Below are positions 36,318 through 45,328 of a DNA stretch of 64,000 nucleotides, piece after piece. Both the position numbers and the translations under genes were made by a program. Within the stretch, counting starts at the first letter, position 1, and each line of letters opens with the position of its first letter. A model generated the notes under the pieces. That model was not told the DNA's origin and searched no databases. It saw nothing but the letters and a program-made list of their open reading frames with translations. This DNA comes from Bombardia bombarda (lineage: Eukaryota > Ascomycota > Sordariomycetes > Sordariales > Lasiosphaeriaceae): positions 9,075,001 through 9,139,000 of the forward strand of contig JAULSR010000001.1 in NCBI GenBank assembly GCA_030512295.1, in the 5' to 3' direction.

Positions 36318-36324
36318 CTTTATA
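36318..36324 (-). promoter_or_regulatory. TATA box of the SANT/GIY-YIG gene
   Basis: TATAAAG on the minus strand, followed by a pyrimidine-rich tract (36255-36310), as at many fungal start sites. It overlaps the stop codon end of the SET gene, so the two genes are packed head to tail. Confidence 0.5.
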
Positions 36325-37432
36325 CACGTTTCCTTAATACCCCAGCCAGAGCCGCGTCGGCCGCGTCAGCTCGTCCGTAGAGGTGGAAAGCCACACATAG
36401 CCTCTCAAGCCAAGTTTCTTGTGCCATAGCGAGCTTGGCGAGCCTAGCATTATTTTCGGTTTCGAACATAGTAGCTGCTGCCCATATGCTAGGGCTTAGT
36501 CTTTCAGCCAAGAAGTCGTCAAGTAAACCCTCCTGTTCGGTCAAAACCATCACCAAGAGGCCATATATGAGCCGAGACGAAAGAGGAATGCTGCGAGTCT
36601 CAGCCGCCCTTTTCAGTTGAATATCAGTAATTAGTGGTCGACCAGAAGCCTCCTGTTTCTGTCCATCCAAGTCCTTGCCAATCTGAAGATACTGCAAGCC
36701 ACGAACAAGTCTCCGGCGCATGTCACTGAGCTGCTGGAAGGTGGTTCCAGCTTGACATACGTCGCAATGACATACGAAGCGTAGTTGCTGGTGACGCTCC
36801 TCCCTGGTCCTGCATCCGAAGTCGCACTCATATGAGAAGGTTATCTCCTCGCCAGGAAGGATATCTCTGATGGCAAAGCTTTGCACATAGGTGATTTCTC
36901 TGTTGCTGGTTGGAATTGGAATCTTTGTGTTGGGCAAGCAGGAATGGTTGAAGCGCGAGTGAAGGAGGAATAGGCCACGAGGACCGTCACGCTGCCGCCC
37001 ACCATGGTCCTCGCCTGCCATGTTGAAGCAGTTCTCGGCGAAGGCGTGCTCCACTCTTCGAAATTGCCAGGAGGCGTTGTCGCGGAGGAGGAAAAACAGC
37101 GGTTTCCGGCTCGCCGGCAGTTGCTGAAAAGCTCTCACCACATCTTCGTCTGTGATCTCGGCATGCGGCTTCCGGATAGTGAAGAGTGGCTCCTCGCTCA
37201 GAATCAAGGCCCCTCGTCCGATTCGTCTCGTGGCGAAGGCACCCCATCCCTTTCCTGACGAGGGCTTCAACTCGAATGGCGCGTTGCTAGGCATCGGAAG
37301 CTGGCGATAGGCTACATAGAGCAAGTCAGGTACAGGACGACAAAGCTGACCGCGGCAACTAACGATGATCCAGGGCCATGGTCGCCGTTGCGTACAGGGC
37401 AACGATTCGATGCTGAAAGTTTTCAGTCCCAT
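36320..37432 (-). CDS. SET-domain protein (SMYD/fungal SET type)
   Basis: 370 aa from the ATG at 37432. The ATG of Met47 (37294) just before NAPFELKPSSGKGWGAF is an equally good start and may be the real one. SET domain about 51-201: GKGWGAFATRRIGRGALILSE binds the cofactor side, RFNHSCLPNT (160-168) is the core NHSC motif, and GEEITFSY (194-201) supplies the tyrosine. A post-SET cysteine cluster follows (C207, C221, C223, C226). Family members transfer methyl groups from S-adenosylmethionine to lysines of histones or other proteins, here with unknown substrate. No intron is needed. The C-terminal third is helical and not assigned. Confidence 0.85.
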   Translation of the reverse strand: MGLKTFSIESLPCTQRRPWPWIIVSCRGQLCRPVPDLLYVAYRQLPMPSNAPFELKPSSGKGWGAFATRRIGRGALILSEEPLFTIRKPHAEITDEDVVRAFQQLPASRKPLFFLLRDNASWQFRRVEHAFAENCFNMAGEDHGGRQRDGPRGLFLLHSRFNHSCLPNTKIPIPTSNREITYVQSFAIRDILPGEEITFSYECDFGCRTREERHQQLRFVCHCDVCQAGTTFQQLSDMRRRLVRGLQYLQIGKDLDGQKQEASGRPLITDIQLKRAAETRSIPLSSRLIYGLLVMVLTEQEGLLDDFLAERLSPSIWAAATMFETENNARLAKLAMAQETWLERLCVAFHLYGRADAADAALAGVLRKRV

Positions 37433-37892
37433 GGGGGAACCACCCGGCTGGAATGAACGGATAGAGTGGAGTGGGAGAGAATTTGCAGGCTTTTGTGGAT
37501 CCGCGTCGGTGCCAGTGAGCCTCGTCGATTGTTGGGCAGCACCTTTTTCGAGTGTTGGGAGCTGGGATCGATGATGCCAAGTCGTAGAGCAGCCTCAGGT
37601 GGGGCAGCCCAACTTCCCCTCTGCAGATTGCCGTGGCGCACGGTGGCTCAAATAACAGGAGATCGGGCCCTCGCGGACCCTCGAAAACCTTCCGGAACGA
37701 GCCTTGTGGTTTGGCGATTCGGCTTAGGTTGAGGCTTGAAAGTGTGGCGTCCTTGGCTCAGTTGAGGCACGCATCATTAAGGTGTGGCACAGATAGTGTG
37801 TGGTATGGGGCAGGGGGCACTTGTGGCGTTGTGGCCTGTGAATTGGGGCTGTAGGGTGGAGAGAGGGCGCGGAAAAAGAAGCCTTTCGTTCC
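37433..37892. other. Intergenic, no gene supported
   Basis: Contains the likely promoter of the SET gene. Several overlapping open frames on both strands lack codon or motif support. Confidence 0.3.
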
Positions 37893-38486
37893 TCAAGGCA
37901 AAGCATCGACCTCTGAACGAAGCACCCAGATGCATTCGGGGCGCCCGAGCGGATGCCCTCGGTCTAGCCATTGCGAGTCCTCGCCCAAAACCTCCCTCAG
38001 ATCGTCAATGCATTCCCAAGTAACGTCGAGGTACTCCTGGCGCTGAATACCAAACGAGCATTCGACAGCATTGCCACGTGCGATGCAAGAAGCACATGCG
38101 AACCTCCACTTACCCGGGAGGAAAACACAGTCTGGGAACGGCAGGGCGCTCCCATAATCCTCGTACCGCTGCGCACAGGCCGTACATAGGGCGACGGAAA
38201 GCTAGCCGCGTGAATAGGCTAGCAACGCGTTGACAGCAGTGATGGTAGACCCGGTCTTGTTGGTGACCCTTCCCAGAAATTGGCCGTTGTTGATACACGT
38301 GACCCGCCTGGTTGGAAGCGAGATGGCTTCACGCTGGCTCATTGTAGTAACGTACGGCTGAAGCTCGTCCCTCTCGATGGGGATCTGAATCCACCCGCCT
38401 TGGAGGTCAAGTTGCTCAAGCTGTGCTGCCCTTTAGCCCTGGCATCTCGGGTGCGGCAGGAGACTTACCTGGTGCTCCGCCGACAT
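37893..38486 (-). pseudogene. Cysteine-rich fungal protein with an in-frame TAG
   Basis: A TATA box, then ATG at 38486, a six-codon exon (38469-38486), an 84 bp GT-AG intron and a second exon 37893-38384. The joined frame is 169 codons but has one TAG at 38202-38204. After the stop the same frame continues with a cysteine-rich module (ALCTACAQ ... FACASCIARGNAVECSFG), a CxxC-CxxC arrangement seen in many fungal proteins of unknown role. The shared frame on both sides argues for a recent nonsense change rather than a wrong join. A short non-canonical intron removing the stop is possible but weak. Confidence 0.55.
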
Positions 38487-38576
38487 GTTGGTGTGCTCCG
38501 TTCTGTTCTTGGTTGGCAATGTCGAGGAAGAATTGAGGAGAAGAAAGGGTAGACGTGCAAAGAGGGGCCTGGAGCC

Positions 38577-38585
38577 CTTTATATA
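38577..38585 (-). promoter_or_regulatory. TATA box of the cysteine-rich gene
   Basis: TATATAAAG on the minus strand, about 90 bp before the ATG, followed by a CT-rich leader. Confidence 0.6.
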
Positions 38586-38960
38586 GGCGCCGGGAAAGGA
38601 CCCCTTGGACTGGTCGGCGACTTGGGGGTCACCGAATGCGCCTTGGGATCACACTTCCGCCTACGTCGTCGGGCACCCCAGCCAGGGGTGGCGACAACGG
38701 CCCGAGGCTCAGTATTCCACTCGGCACCTGGGTGGAGGTGATCCTGCCCCTGGAGATAGGACAGGCGAGGAGGGCATGTTGGTGGAGGTCGTGGGCATGC
38801 CACTTGCAGCCTTGGTCTCGTCTCAGATGCTAATTCTGACCCCTAAGTCCCCAAGTTCGAACTAGATATACCCTAACTCTCGTCATTATGTTACTTACTT
38901 CTCACACCTCCTGGAGTTGGTTGTCAATCCTGTATGTATTTGGTTCAGGTACTCAGTTGC
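38586..38960. other. Intergenic, no gene seen
   Basis: Upstream region of the cysteine-rich gene and 3' flank of the sirtuin gene. Nothing further recognised. Confidence 0.35.
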
Positions 38961-40085
38961 TTAATCTAAGGGAATGGGATTGCCCCTCGAGCCAAGTGGT
39001 TCTTGAGGCGCTCCGATGTTCCCAAAAGCAGGAAGTGTGTGGGTTTTTGGCGGCAAGATACGGTCCCTTCGAGACGCTCTGCGAGCACTGCCCCTTCTCA
39101 TACCTGTCCCCGATTGATCCTGCCTCCCCTTTAGATCTCGCACCCACTCATCAACGTCCCACTGTACCCAATAATCGACCAGGGCACTGCAGTCACTTGG
39201 AGGCTTTGTCCGATTCACGTAAACGATCTTTCCACCTTGCCCACGGATTCGCCGAGCGAACTGCCTGAAGAGGCTCTTTGGCCCGTCAACCTTGAGACTT
39301 GTGCCTAGCACGAGGAGGAGGTCGGGGCTTGCCAGTCCATCGCCACGGGCGAGGTGAGCAATTTCTTCACCGTGTGGGTGGGTTTCGTCGAGCATAACCA
39401 TACTCGGCCTAAGCTGGCCGATCGGTAAGAGTCGCATTCCAGCCTCCTTTCGAGCCTCGTAGCGGCCGTTACACCGTGGGCAAGGAAGCGTCGATTCTTC
39501 TTCGTCGTCCTCGCTCTTGTCGTCTTCGATATTGCTGTCGATGTTGCAGTCCTGGATATCGCGTCGGTAGTCCTCCCATTCATATGCTTCGTGACAGAGA
39601 TGACACTTCAAGTTGGCTAGACTTCCGTGAAGTGGGATGCAATCGAATCGCCGGCCCAGGCCCGTTGCTAGGCCGGCTTTTGCCTCGAGCATGTCGACGT
39701 TTTGTGTGTAGCAACGAAGAAGCTTGGGCCGTAGTGATGCGAGCCACCTATGTGTCTCCGTTGGCTGACAAGCTGCGGCAAGATCTCGGACGTGTAGGGC
39801 TGTCTGAAAGAGCAGAGGCCTCCGCGAGTCGAAGAAAGCAGCTTCTTCGAAGAGCGCGCCGTTGGCGTACAGTCCACCTGACGAGCGGAAGTCCTACTTT
39901 CGTTAGCCATCATGATGCTAGAGGCGCCAGCTTCTACTAACCGGAATGCCAGCCGCTGTACTGATGCCAGCGCCAGCAATAGTCACAATCTTTCGCGCGC
40001 CTGAGAAAGCATCTGCGATAGTCTGTAGCTCTTGGGAACCAGGCCTGACGTGTGTGAGGCGGGTCAACGCGTGTCGTCTTGGCAT
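38961..40085 (-). CDS. Sir2-family NAD-dependent deacetylase (sirtuin)
   Basis: Two exons, 39942-40085 and 38961-39893, separated by a 48 bp intron with GTTAGT donor and GCTAAC branch site, give 358 aa. All sirtuin landmarks are present: GAGIS (38-42), IPDFR (47-51), YTQNVD (110-115), the catalytic His137 in PLHGSL, the zinc cysteines C145, C148, C186, C189, and the late GTSLKV loop. The pattern is that of the class I, Hst3/Hst4-like fungal group. It would remove acetyl groups from lysines, typically on histones, using NAD. There is an acidic insert between the zinc cysteines (about 165-182). The start is the first ATG after the TATA box. It appears complete and functional, which is unusual for accessory DNA. 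Confidence 0.92.
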
Positions 40086-40166
40086 GATGGTATCGAAAGG
40101 GAGAACGATCGAAAGGATGTTGAAGGAGGGAAGAGCAGAGCAGAGATGGTCATGGGGGAGCTGCTG

Positions 40167-40174
40167 CTTATATA
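40167..40174 (-). promoter_or_regulatory. TATA box of the sirtuin gene
   Basis: TATATAAG on the minus strand, about 80 bp before the sirtuin ATG. Confidence 0.6.
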
Positions 40175-40500
40175 CTCGGCGAGGGCGCCTCGGAGGCGAT
40201 CAGGGTTTCTGCCTCGCCTCTCATGCCGGACAACCGAGGCAGCCCATGACGAAGCAGAATGTTCGCTTGGTGTCGTGGAACTTGGCTGGAGGGACACAGC
40301 GGGGTCCTATTGGCCTTCATGAATGGATCAGGGGGCATGCATGAAGATGCCCTTGACAGAGAGGCAGGGATGAAGGGGCGCAAGGCCTTCTGCCTTTCGG
40401 GGAGCCGGTAGAGGAGCCCCCGAGAGGGGCTCAGGAAGCATAAATAGCGTCGAACCCCAACCTGACCGTCCCTGACATCTCTCTCCTTCAAAAATCTCTC

Positions 40501-40767
40501 ATGGCTCCCACAACTCTCATGGCTCCCACAACCTCCCCGACAACGGCGAAGTCTATCGCTCGAGCAACACCACCAAACCACAAGACACTCACCGTTGAAG
40601 ATGTCTTGGGGGAAATCGACGAAGATTTCGAAGACGATTCAGACTGGGAGCTCCCATCACTCGACACTCTTTTGGTGCTAGCTAAGGTCCGTAAGGTGGG
40701 CGAGAGTCTATCGGACCTCTTGTTGAAGGTCCGGGAGCTAAGGGAGGGTAATCGTTCGGGTTTGTGA
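40501..40767 (+). CDS. Small acidic protein of unknown function
   Basis: 88 aa from an ATG preceded by a CT-rich leader and a CATAAATAG TATA-like box about 60 bp upstream (near 40438). The N-terminus is an internal duplication (MAPTTL then MAPTTS), followed by an acidic middle (EIDEDFEDDSDWELPS) and a helical tail with heptad-like leucines. The same MAPTTL start occurs in the small MADS-like protein at 44534. No family was recognised. It is oriented away from the sirtuin gene, with which it may share an upstream region of about 330 bp. Confidence 0.45.
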   Translation: MAPTTLMAPTTSPTTAKSIARATPPNHKTLTVEDVLGEIDEDFEDDSDWELPSLDTLLVLAKVRKVGESLSDLLLKVRELREGNRSGL

Positions 40768-41497
40768 TATTTCCAGTCTCTCTTGGTCATAGCTAATGGG
40801 CTAAAAGTCACCGTTACAGCTGCCCAACATCAGCTGCCCCAGGAAGTCAGTAAAGCACTCCTGGTTGGCACATGTCGGCGTCGTCGTCGACGATCGTCAC
40901 GTCTGCGGACAGTCGTTCGAAAGGATCCGGCCAGGGCACCTAAGGGCTCGAGGAAGTCTCGTCGTATCCAGCGCAGAAGAGAGCGTCCTTGAGGTTCAGC
41001 AATGCTTTCGTGCGAGGGAATGGTGGCTAGGATAGCGATGGTTGTCCGTCAAACAAGGTTATGGCCTCACCAGGGGACTTCACGAACGGTTGATCAGTTA
41101 TTATGGCTTCGGTGAACTAGGCAGCCAGGCGATTTATAATCTATCTTGGGCACATCAGATTTCTGAGATAATAACCCCTTCACCTGCAAGTTATGGTAGA
41201 TAATTCCAGCTTCTGCTGATGATCCTCTCCACTCGCCTCTTCAGCATTCGAGAAAGCCCCCAAGTCGACTTAAACGATGTAATGATACTCCCACATGCGG
41301 TGATAGTGATAATCGCCGGATGCGGCATTAGCGCCAAGGCTTCCTGTCTGCCTCGACTTCGAGACGGTGGGTTGTTAAATATACACCGAACCGGCATATG
41401 AGCATTTTCAGAGGTGACTCCTGAGCAACCAATTATAATGAGATTCCCCGAGTCCGGTTCCCGGGACGCGTTAGCCGCAATCTACGGAAGAGGATAG
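40768..41497. other. Intergenic, no gene supported
   Basis: An arginine-rich open frame at 40783-40992 directly follows the small gene and could be a frame-shifted or spliced extension, but no splice pair of normal size was found. The rest shows no feature. Confidence 0.3.
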
Positions 41498-41589
41498 GGG
41501 CACCGAAATTGTGGGGTAATGGGCACCGAAATATGGGGGCGGAGGGCACCGAGATTCTGGGGTTAGGGGTACCGAAATGCGGTGCGGGG
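41498..41589. repeat. 23-bp tandem repeat, four units
   Basis: Units beginning GGGCACCGAAAT (variants CCGAGAT, GGGTACC) start at 41498, 41521, 41544 and 41567, exactly 23 bp apart. Confidence 0.85.
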
Positions 41590-41957
41590 CCGCACTCAGC
41601 CACACCGAGATCCTGGTTCCAGGCCACACTGAGATACAAGGCCACATTACTCTCCTGCTCGCTGAGGTCAAACGCGGTTTCCTCCCGCCAAGCCTTTGCT
41701 AACTGGCGTCGGTCTTTTGCTACTCGCGGCCTGGAGCCAGGAAGCAGGACGTCGTGAAGACTCTATTTTGGCAGAGGCTAGCTACCCATAGCCGACCAGG
41801 CGGCGGTGAGAGTGGGACCGGAAGCAAGGGGATGCTGACTTGTTGACGTGCTGGCTTGCTGGCTTGCTGGCGTGCCGACATAACTCGTTACATATCTAAG
41901 TTAGTTAGTTCATGGCGGACACTAGCTGTGACTGGTGCACCTGACTGCGGGCTGTTA

Positions 41958-42199
41958 GAAGGGGTACTGAAAGGCAGGAGAAGGGGTACTGAAAGGCAGG
42001 AGAAGGGGTCCTGAAAGGCAGGAGAAGGGGTACTGAAAGGTAGGAGAAGGGGTACTGAAAGGCAGGAGAAGGGGTACTGAAAGGCAGGAGAAGGGGTACT
42101 GAAAGGCAGGAGAAGGGGTCCTGAAAGGCAGGAGAAGGGGTACTGAAAGGTAGGAGAAGGGGTACTGAAAGGCAGGAGAAGGGGTACTGAAAGGCACGA
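41958..42199. repeat. 22-bp minisatellite, eleven units, with a five-unit superrepeat
   Basis: Unit GAAGGGGTACTGAAAGGCAG(GA) repeats every 22 bp from 41958. Units 3 and 8 share TCC for TAC, and units 4 and 9 share TAGG for CAGG, so the array grew by a 110 bp duplication. The unit has no stop in any minus frame, which makes long spurious open frames. Confidence 0.93.
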
Positions 42200-42780
42200 G
42201 AAGGTGGTGACCAACAGCAGGGGGGCCAAGAATTCAGGCCAGGAGGCCCCAAAACGTGACAAGTGCATGAAGCACTGTAGGAACTGGAAGTCTCGGTTCC
42301 CAGCGCACAACGTGGAGAGAGGTGGGCTCAGCACAGTGCAATTACTTGGCCCAACGGCGTAAATCATGCCTGACTTCTGCGACAGCCTTTTGCAGTGTAG
42401 AGGCTGTAACGAGGTCTAAGGGCTAAAAATAAAGGCCTAACTTGTACGATGACATCACTGGCAAGTCACGACTCCCACACCGAGTCCTGGCCGGTTTCCG
42501 CACGATCCTCCGCATATCAAATAATTGATTAGGTGTAATTGCCACGTCTGCCATCTCTACGACTACCCAAGATGTTGTTCCGCATTCTAGTCAAGTTAAC
42601 ATCTTTTTCACTTGCGCTAACACCTCTTGTGCTCGTCCTGGGTCATATGCTGGGCCCGATCTGACAGCCAACTCCGCATCCTTCGCCACATAATCCGAGG
42701 CTACAATCAACGCAGTTGGACAGACCCGACAGATCTCTTCGGCGAGAGCTTTAAGGTTATGGTTTGTAATACCTGTTTTG
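42200..42780. other. Region 3' of the 180-aa gene; possible extra exon
   Basis: On the minus strand, 42600-42776 reads as a plausible C-terminal exon (LAEEICRVCPTALIVASDYVAKD...) after an acceptor-like AACAG, but no donor in the right phase was found upstream. Nothing else is seen. Confidence 0.3.
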
Positions 42781-43323
42781 TTACTTCGAGAGAATAAGCG
42801 TCATGAAGCGGTAGCAGATTGGAAGAGATGAGACGTACATTATTCTTTCAGCCACATCTGTAAAAGTGGTTAGCAAGAGTGGGTACCTCCCAGGAAGGGC
42901 AGCCCAGCGATTGCTCAGGCGTGTAAGTTCGCGGACTTCCTCCCTGTCCGTTCTTCCAGTGGCACCAAGGTAAAGATTAATGGCGACGGTGGCGTCCCGT
43001 TGGCTACGCTTGCTAACAATCAGCCCGTGTCGTCGGTCGTCTCTTATCTTCTCTTTGAGACAGGTCATCATCCGTGCTAGTTGTACGTAGGCAATCCTCA
43101 AGTGGATATTATTCCCCGGGCATTTAATGATGTTGTCCAAGGCCCTAATCGCGTCTACCACACGGCTGTCTGTGCATGTGGTATTGTCTGGCAGTGTTGT
43201 CTTATCTAACAACAATGCCCAACCTTTGTGTATACTTTCACAATTTTCTGCAAAGTGTTGCATGGCATCGTTTCTGATTAGGGCTTGTGCAACTACGTCA
43301 ACTTGGAAGGGAGCTGTGTTCAT
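42781..43323 (-). CDS. Hypothetical protein, helical, 180 aa
   Basis: First in-frame ATG at 43323, about 160 bp after a TATATAAATA box. The protein is mostly helical (VVDAIRALDNIIKC ... LARMMTCLKEKIRDDRRHG) with no known motif. Codon use and the well-placed promoter support a real gene. The C-terminus may be wrong: the coding may splice onward into 42600-42776. No family recognised. Confidence 0.5.
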   Translation of the reverse strand: MNTAPFQVDVVAQALIRNDAMQHFAENCESIHKGWALLLDKTTLPDNTTCTDSRVVDAIRALDNIIKCPGNNIHLRIAYVQLARMMTCLKEKIRDDRRHGLIVSKRSQRDATVAINLYLGATGRTDREEVRELTRLSNRWAALPGRYPLLLTTFTDVAERIMYVSSLPICYRFMTLILSK

Positions 43324-43481
43324 GTTTTGAACTGAGCCTCGGTCGATATGTAACAGCAATATCCAGGTCTGATAGCAGCGCAATTTGAGTGCGTGCTTGT
43401 GTAACGTCAGCGTGAGATTTCTTTAGAAACAAGCGCAGTGCAACAACTGTGTCCGTTCCGCTGAAGAGGATTAGATCTGGG

Positions 43482-43491
43482 TATTTATATA
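43482..43491 (-). promoter_or_regulatory. TATA box of the 180-aa hypothetical gene
   Basis: TATATAAATA on the minus strand, between the gene and the 15/58 bp repeat arrays. Confidence 0.5.
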
Positions 43492-43605
43492 ATGGTATTG
43501 TTGGAATGGTTTCCGGAAGCCGGGTTTACGGATACCAGTGGAAGAAAGAGGGTGGCCTTGGCCCTGGTGGCTGTGTAGCCAGCGGGTGTGGAGAACCGGG
43601 ATCGT

Positions 43606-43665
43606 GGATGCGGCTGCCCTGGATGCGGCTGCCCTGGATGCGGCTGCCCTGGATGCGGCTGCCCT
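43606..43665. repeat. 15-bp tandem repeat, four units
   Basis: Unit GGATGCGGCTGCCCT at 43606, 43621, 43636 and 43651 with no differences, followed by degenerate relatives to about 43800. The 15 bp unit keeps frame and creates long artificial open frames on both strands. Confidence 0.92.
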
Positions 43666-43835
43666 GGATGGGGGTCCCATGGAGGCGGGGGCCCCTGGAT
43701 GGGGGGTCCATGGACATGGTTTCCCTGGACAGCGGTTACCTCTGATGTGGCTCCCCGAATGCGGGCTCACTGGACAGTGGCTCCCCTGAATGCGGGCTCC
43801 CTAAATACGGCTTTGGGGTTCCCTCGATGCGGTTT

Positions 43836-44009
43836 CCTGGACCCGGCTTCCGGGATGCGGTTGCCATGGATGCGGCTTCCCTGGATGCGGTTTCCTGGAC
43901 CCGGCTTCCGGGATGCGGTTGCCATGGATGCGGCTTCCCTGGATGCGGTCGCCTGGACCCGGCTTCCGGGATGCGGTTGCCATGGATGCGGCTGCCATGG
44001 ATGCGGCTA
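43836..44009. repeat. 58-bp tandem repeat, about three units
   Basis: A unit starting CCTGGACCCGGCTTCCGGG recurs at 43836, 43894 and 43952. The first two are almost identical. It is built from the same ATGCGGCT motif as the 15 bp array, so it is a higher-order form of it. Confidence 0.9.
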
Positions 44010-44243
44010 CCCTGGATTCGGCTGCCATGGTACGGAGTTCCGCGGCCGAGAGGTCGACCTCCCCTGTCGGCTTGCTTCTACCACAAACCGCCACCGCCAC
44101 TTTGATCGTGGAGCCCTTCTGTTTGATCCGCAACTCCCATGGTTTTAGCAGTATCTGTACACGTCTTTGCGATTTGGCAGGGCTTGTTCCCTTGAATAAA
44201 ATCCTCTGGTGTTTTCTTAACCGACCGAGGGTAGCTTTCATCC

Positions 44244-44534
44244 TTAAAAACCATTAGCGTATGACATAGTAAAGGCGTGAAAGTTGACATACAATGTCTT
44301 CAGGTCGAGGCCTAAAAGAGGGGAGGAACTGTACTCAAAATATTTTCTATATTTTGTGCAGAAGTAGACATCGACGTCGTATTTCCTTTTAATCTCGTCC
44401 ATCCTTCTCATTAGACTCTGTATATTTTTTGAAAAATTTTCGTTCGTCCTGTCGCGTTTCCTCTTCCGAGTTTGCCTTATCTCAGACATATTTACCGACA
44501 GTTTAGATGAGGTTGGAAGGGTTGTGGGTGCCAT
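44244..44534 (-). CDS. Small MADS-box-like protein
   Basis: 96 aa from ATG 44534. After a basic stretch (RQTRKRKRDRTNENF), the segment FSKNIQSLMRRMDEIKRKYDVDVYFCTKYRKYFEYSSS resembles the second half of a MADS DNA-binding/dimerisation domain (KK.EL..L...V......G...EY.S), as in short fungal MADS-like proteins. The canonical N-terminal helix is incomplete, so DNA binding is not assured. The protein starts MAPTTL, like the small gene at 40501. No intron needed. Confidence 0.45.
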   Translation of the reverse strand: MAPTTLPTSSKLSVNMSEIRQTRKRKRDRTNENFSKNIQSLMRRMDEIKRKYDVDVYFCTKYRKYFEYSSSPLLGLDLKTLYVNFHAFTMSYANGF

Positions 44535-44712
44535 TTTAAAGCGGGAATGAGCAAGCCAAGGGCTGAGCTTTTGATCGGTTTAGCATGATGCGGGGTTAAC
44601 CTGTTTTTGTACCTGGAGAGCCGAAGTGCGGTCCTGGGTCCGGGAAGAGAGGCCACTCTCTAGCGCCGGGAGCCAGGACTCTGGGTCCTTTTCATAGGGC
44701 AGGGGGTCAGTT

Positions 44713-44988
44713 TTGGTCCCCAATCCAGCACCGCTTCTTCCCACACCATCGCATAAAAAATGGCAGCCACTGCAAAAGGTCATCTTTAGGCTGCCGGAAC
44801 GAAGACGCATCGTCGACATCCTCGGCGATCTGAACGGGGGCCTCCCGGAAGATGAGATCGTACGCAGGAAGGTCGATGCCATAAATGCCTGGGTTGATTA
44901 CGCCTGGAAAATCGAGCCGAAGGAGCCTAAACCCCCTCAGAATCGAACGATGGCTCAAGCACCATCGATAGAGGTAGGAATGGGGTGA
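44713..44988 (+). pseudogene. C-terminal fragment of a fungal protein
   Basis: An open frame without a good ATG whose end (EDEIVRRKVDAINAWVDYAWKIEPKE) resembles the C-terminal helix of common fungal hypothetical proteins. The upstream part is missing and the frame runs straight into the 17 bp repeat array. Likely a truncated remnant. Confidence 0.3.
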
Positions 44989-45088
44989 GCTGGGATAGAT
45001 TCAGAGCTGGGATAGATTCAGAGCTGGGATAGATTCAGAGCTGGGATAGATTCAGAGCTAGGATAGATTCAGAGCTGGGATATTTGGA
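44987..45088. repeat. 17-bp tandem repeat, six units
   Basis: Unit GAGCTGGGATAGATTCA starts at 44987, 45004, 45021, 45038, 45055 and 45072 (last degenerate). Followed by inverted AGCTAGCTC-rich palindromic DNA to about 45195. Confidence 0.9.
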
Positions 45089-45328
45089 GTTGGGACAGAT
45101 TTAGAGCTAGCTCAAAATGTTCCAGCTCCAAATCTAAGCCAGCTCAAAATGAGCTAGCTCCAAATCTGAGCTAGCTCATCGATGAGCACTCAGTTGGATC
45201 GATCAGTCACAGTCGCTCACAGCGGCCACCAGAATCGATCGGTTGAGTCGATGAGCTACTAGTAGTTGAACCGACCAGCCAAGTGAGGCCCGGTTCTGGG
45301 CTCGGGCCGCTAGGCCACGTTCTAGAAC

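Noticed and set aside
41888..42367. Long proline/serine-rich minus-strand open frames
   Set aside because: They are by-products of the 22-bp repeat, which has no stop in any minus frame.
43588..44148. Gly-Cys-Pro repeat protein on the plus strand
   Set aside because: Created by the 15- and 58-bp repeats; both strands and several frames are open, with no promoter.
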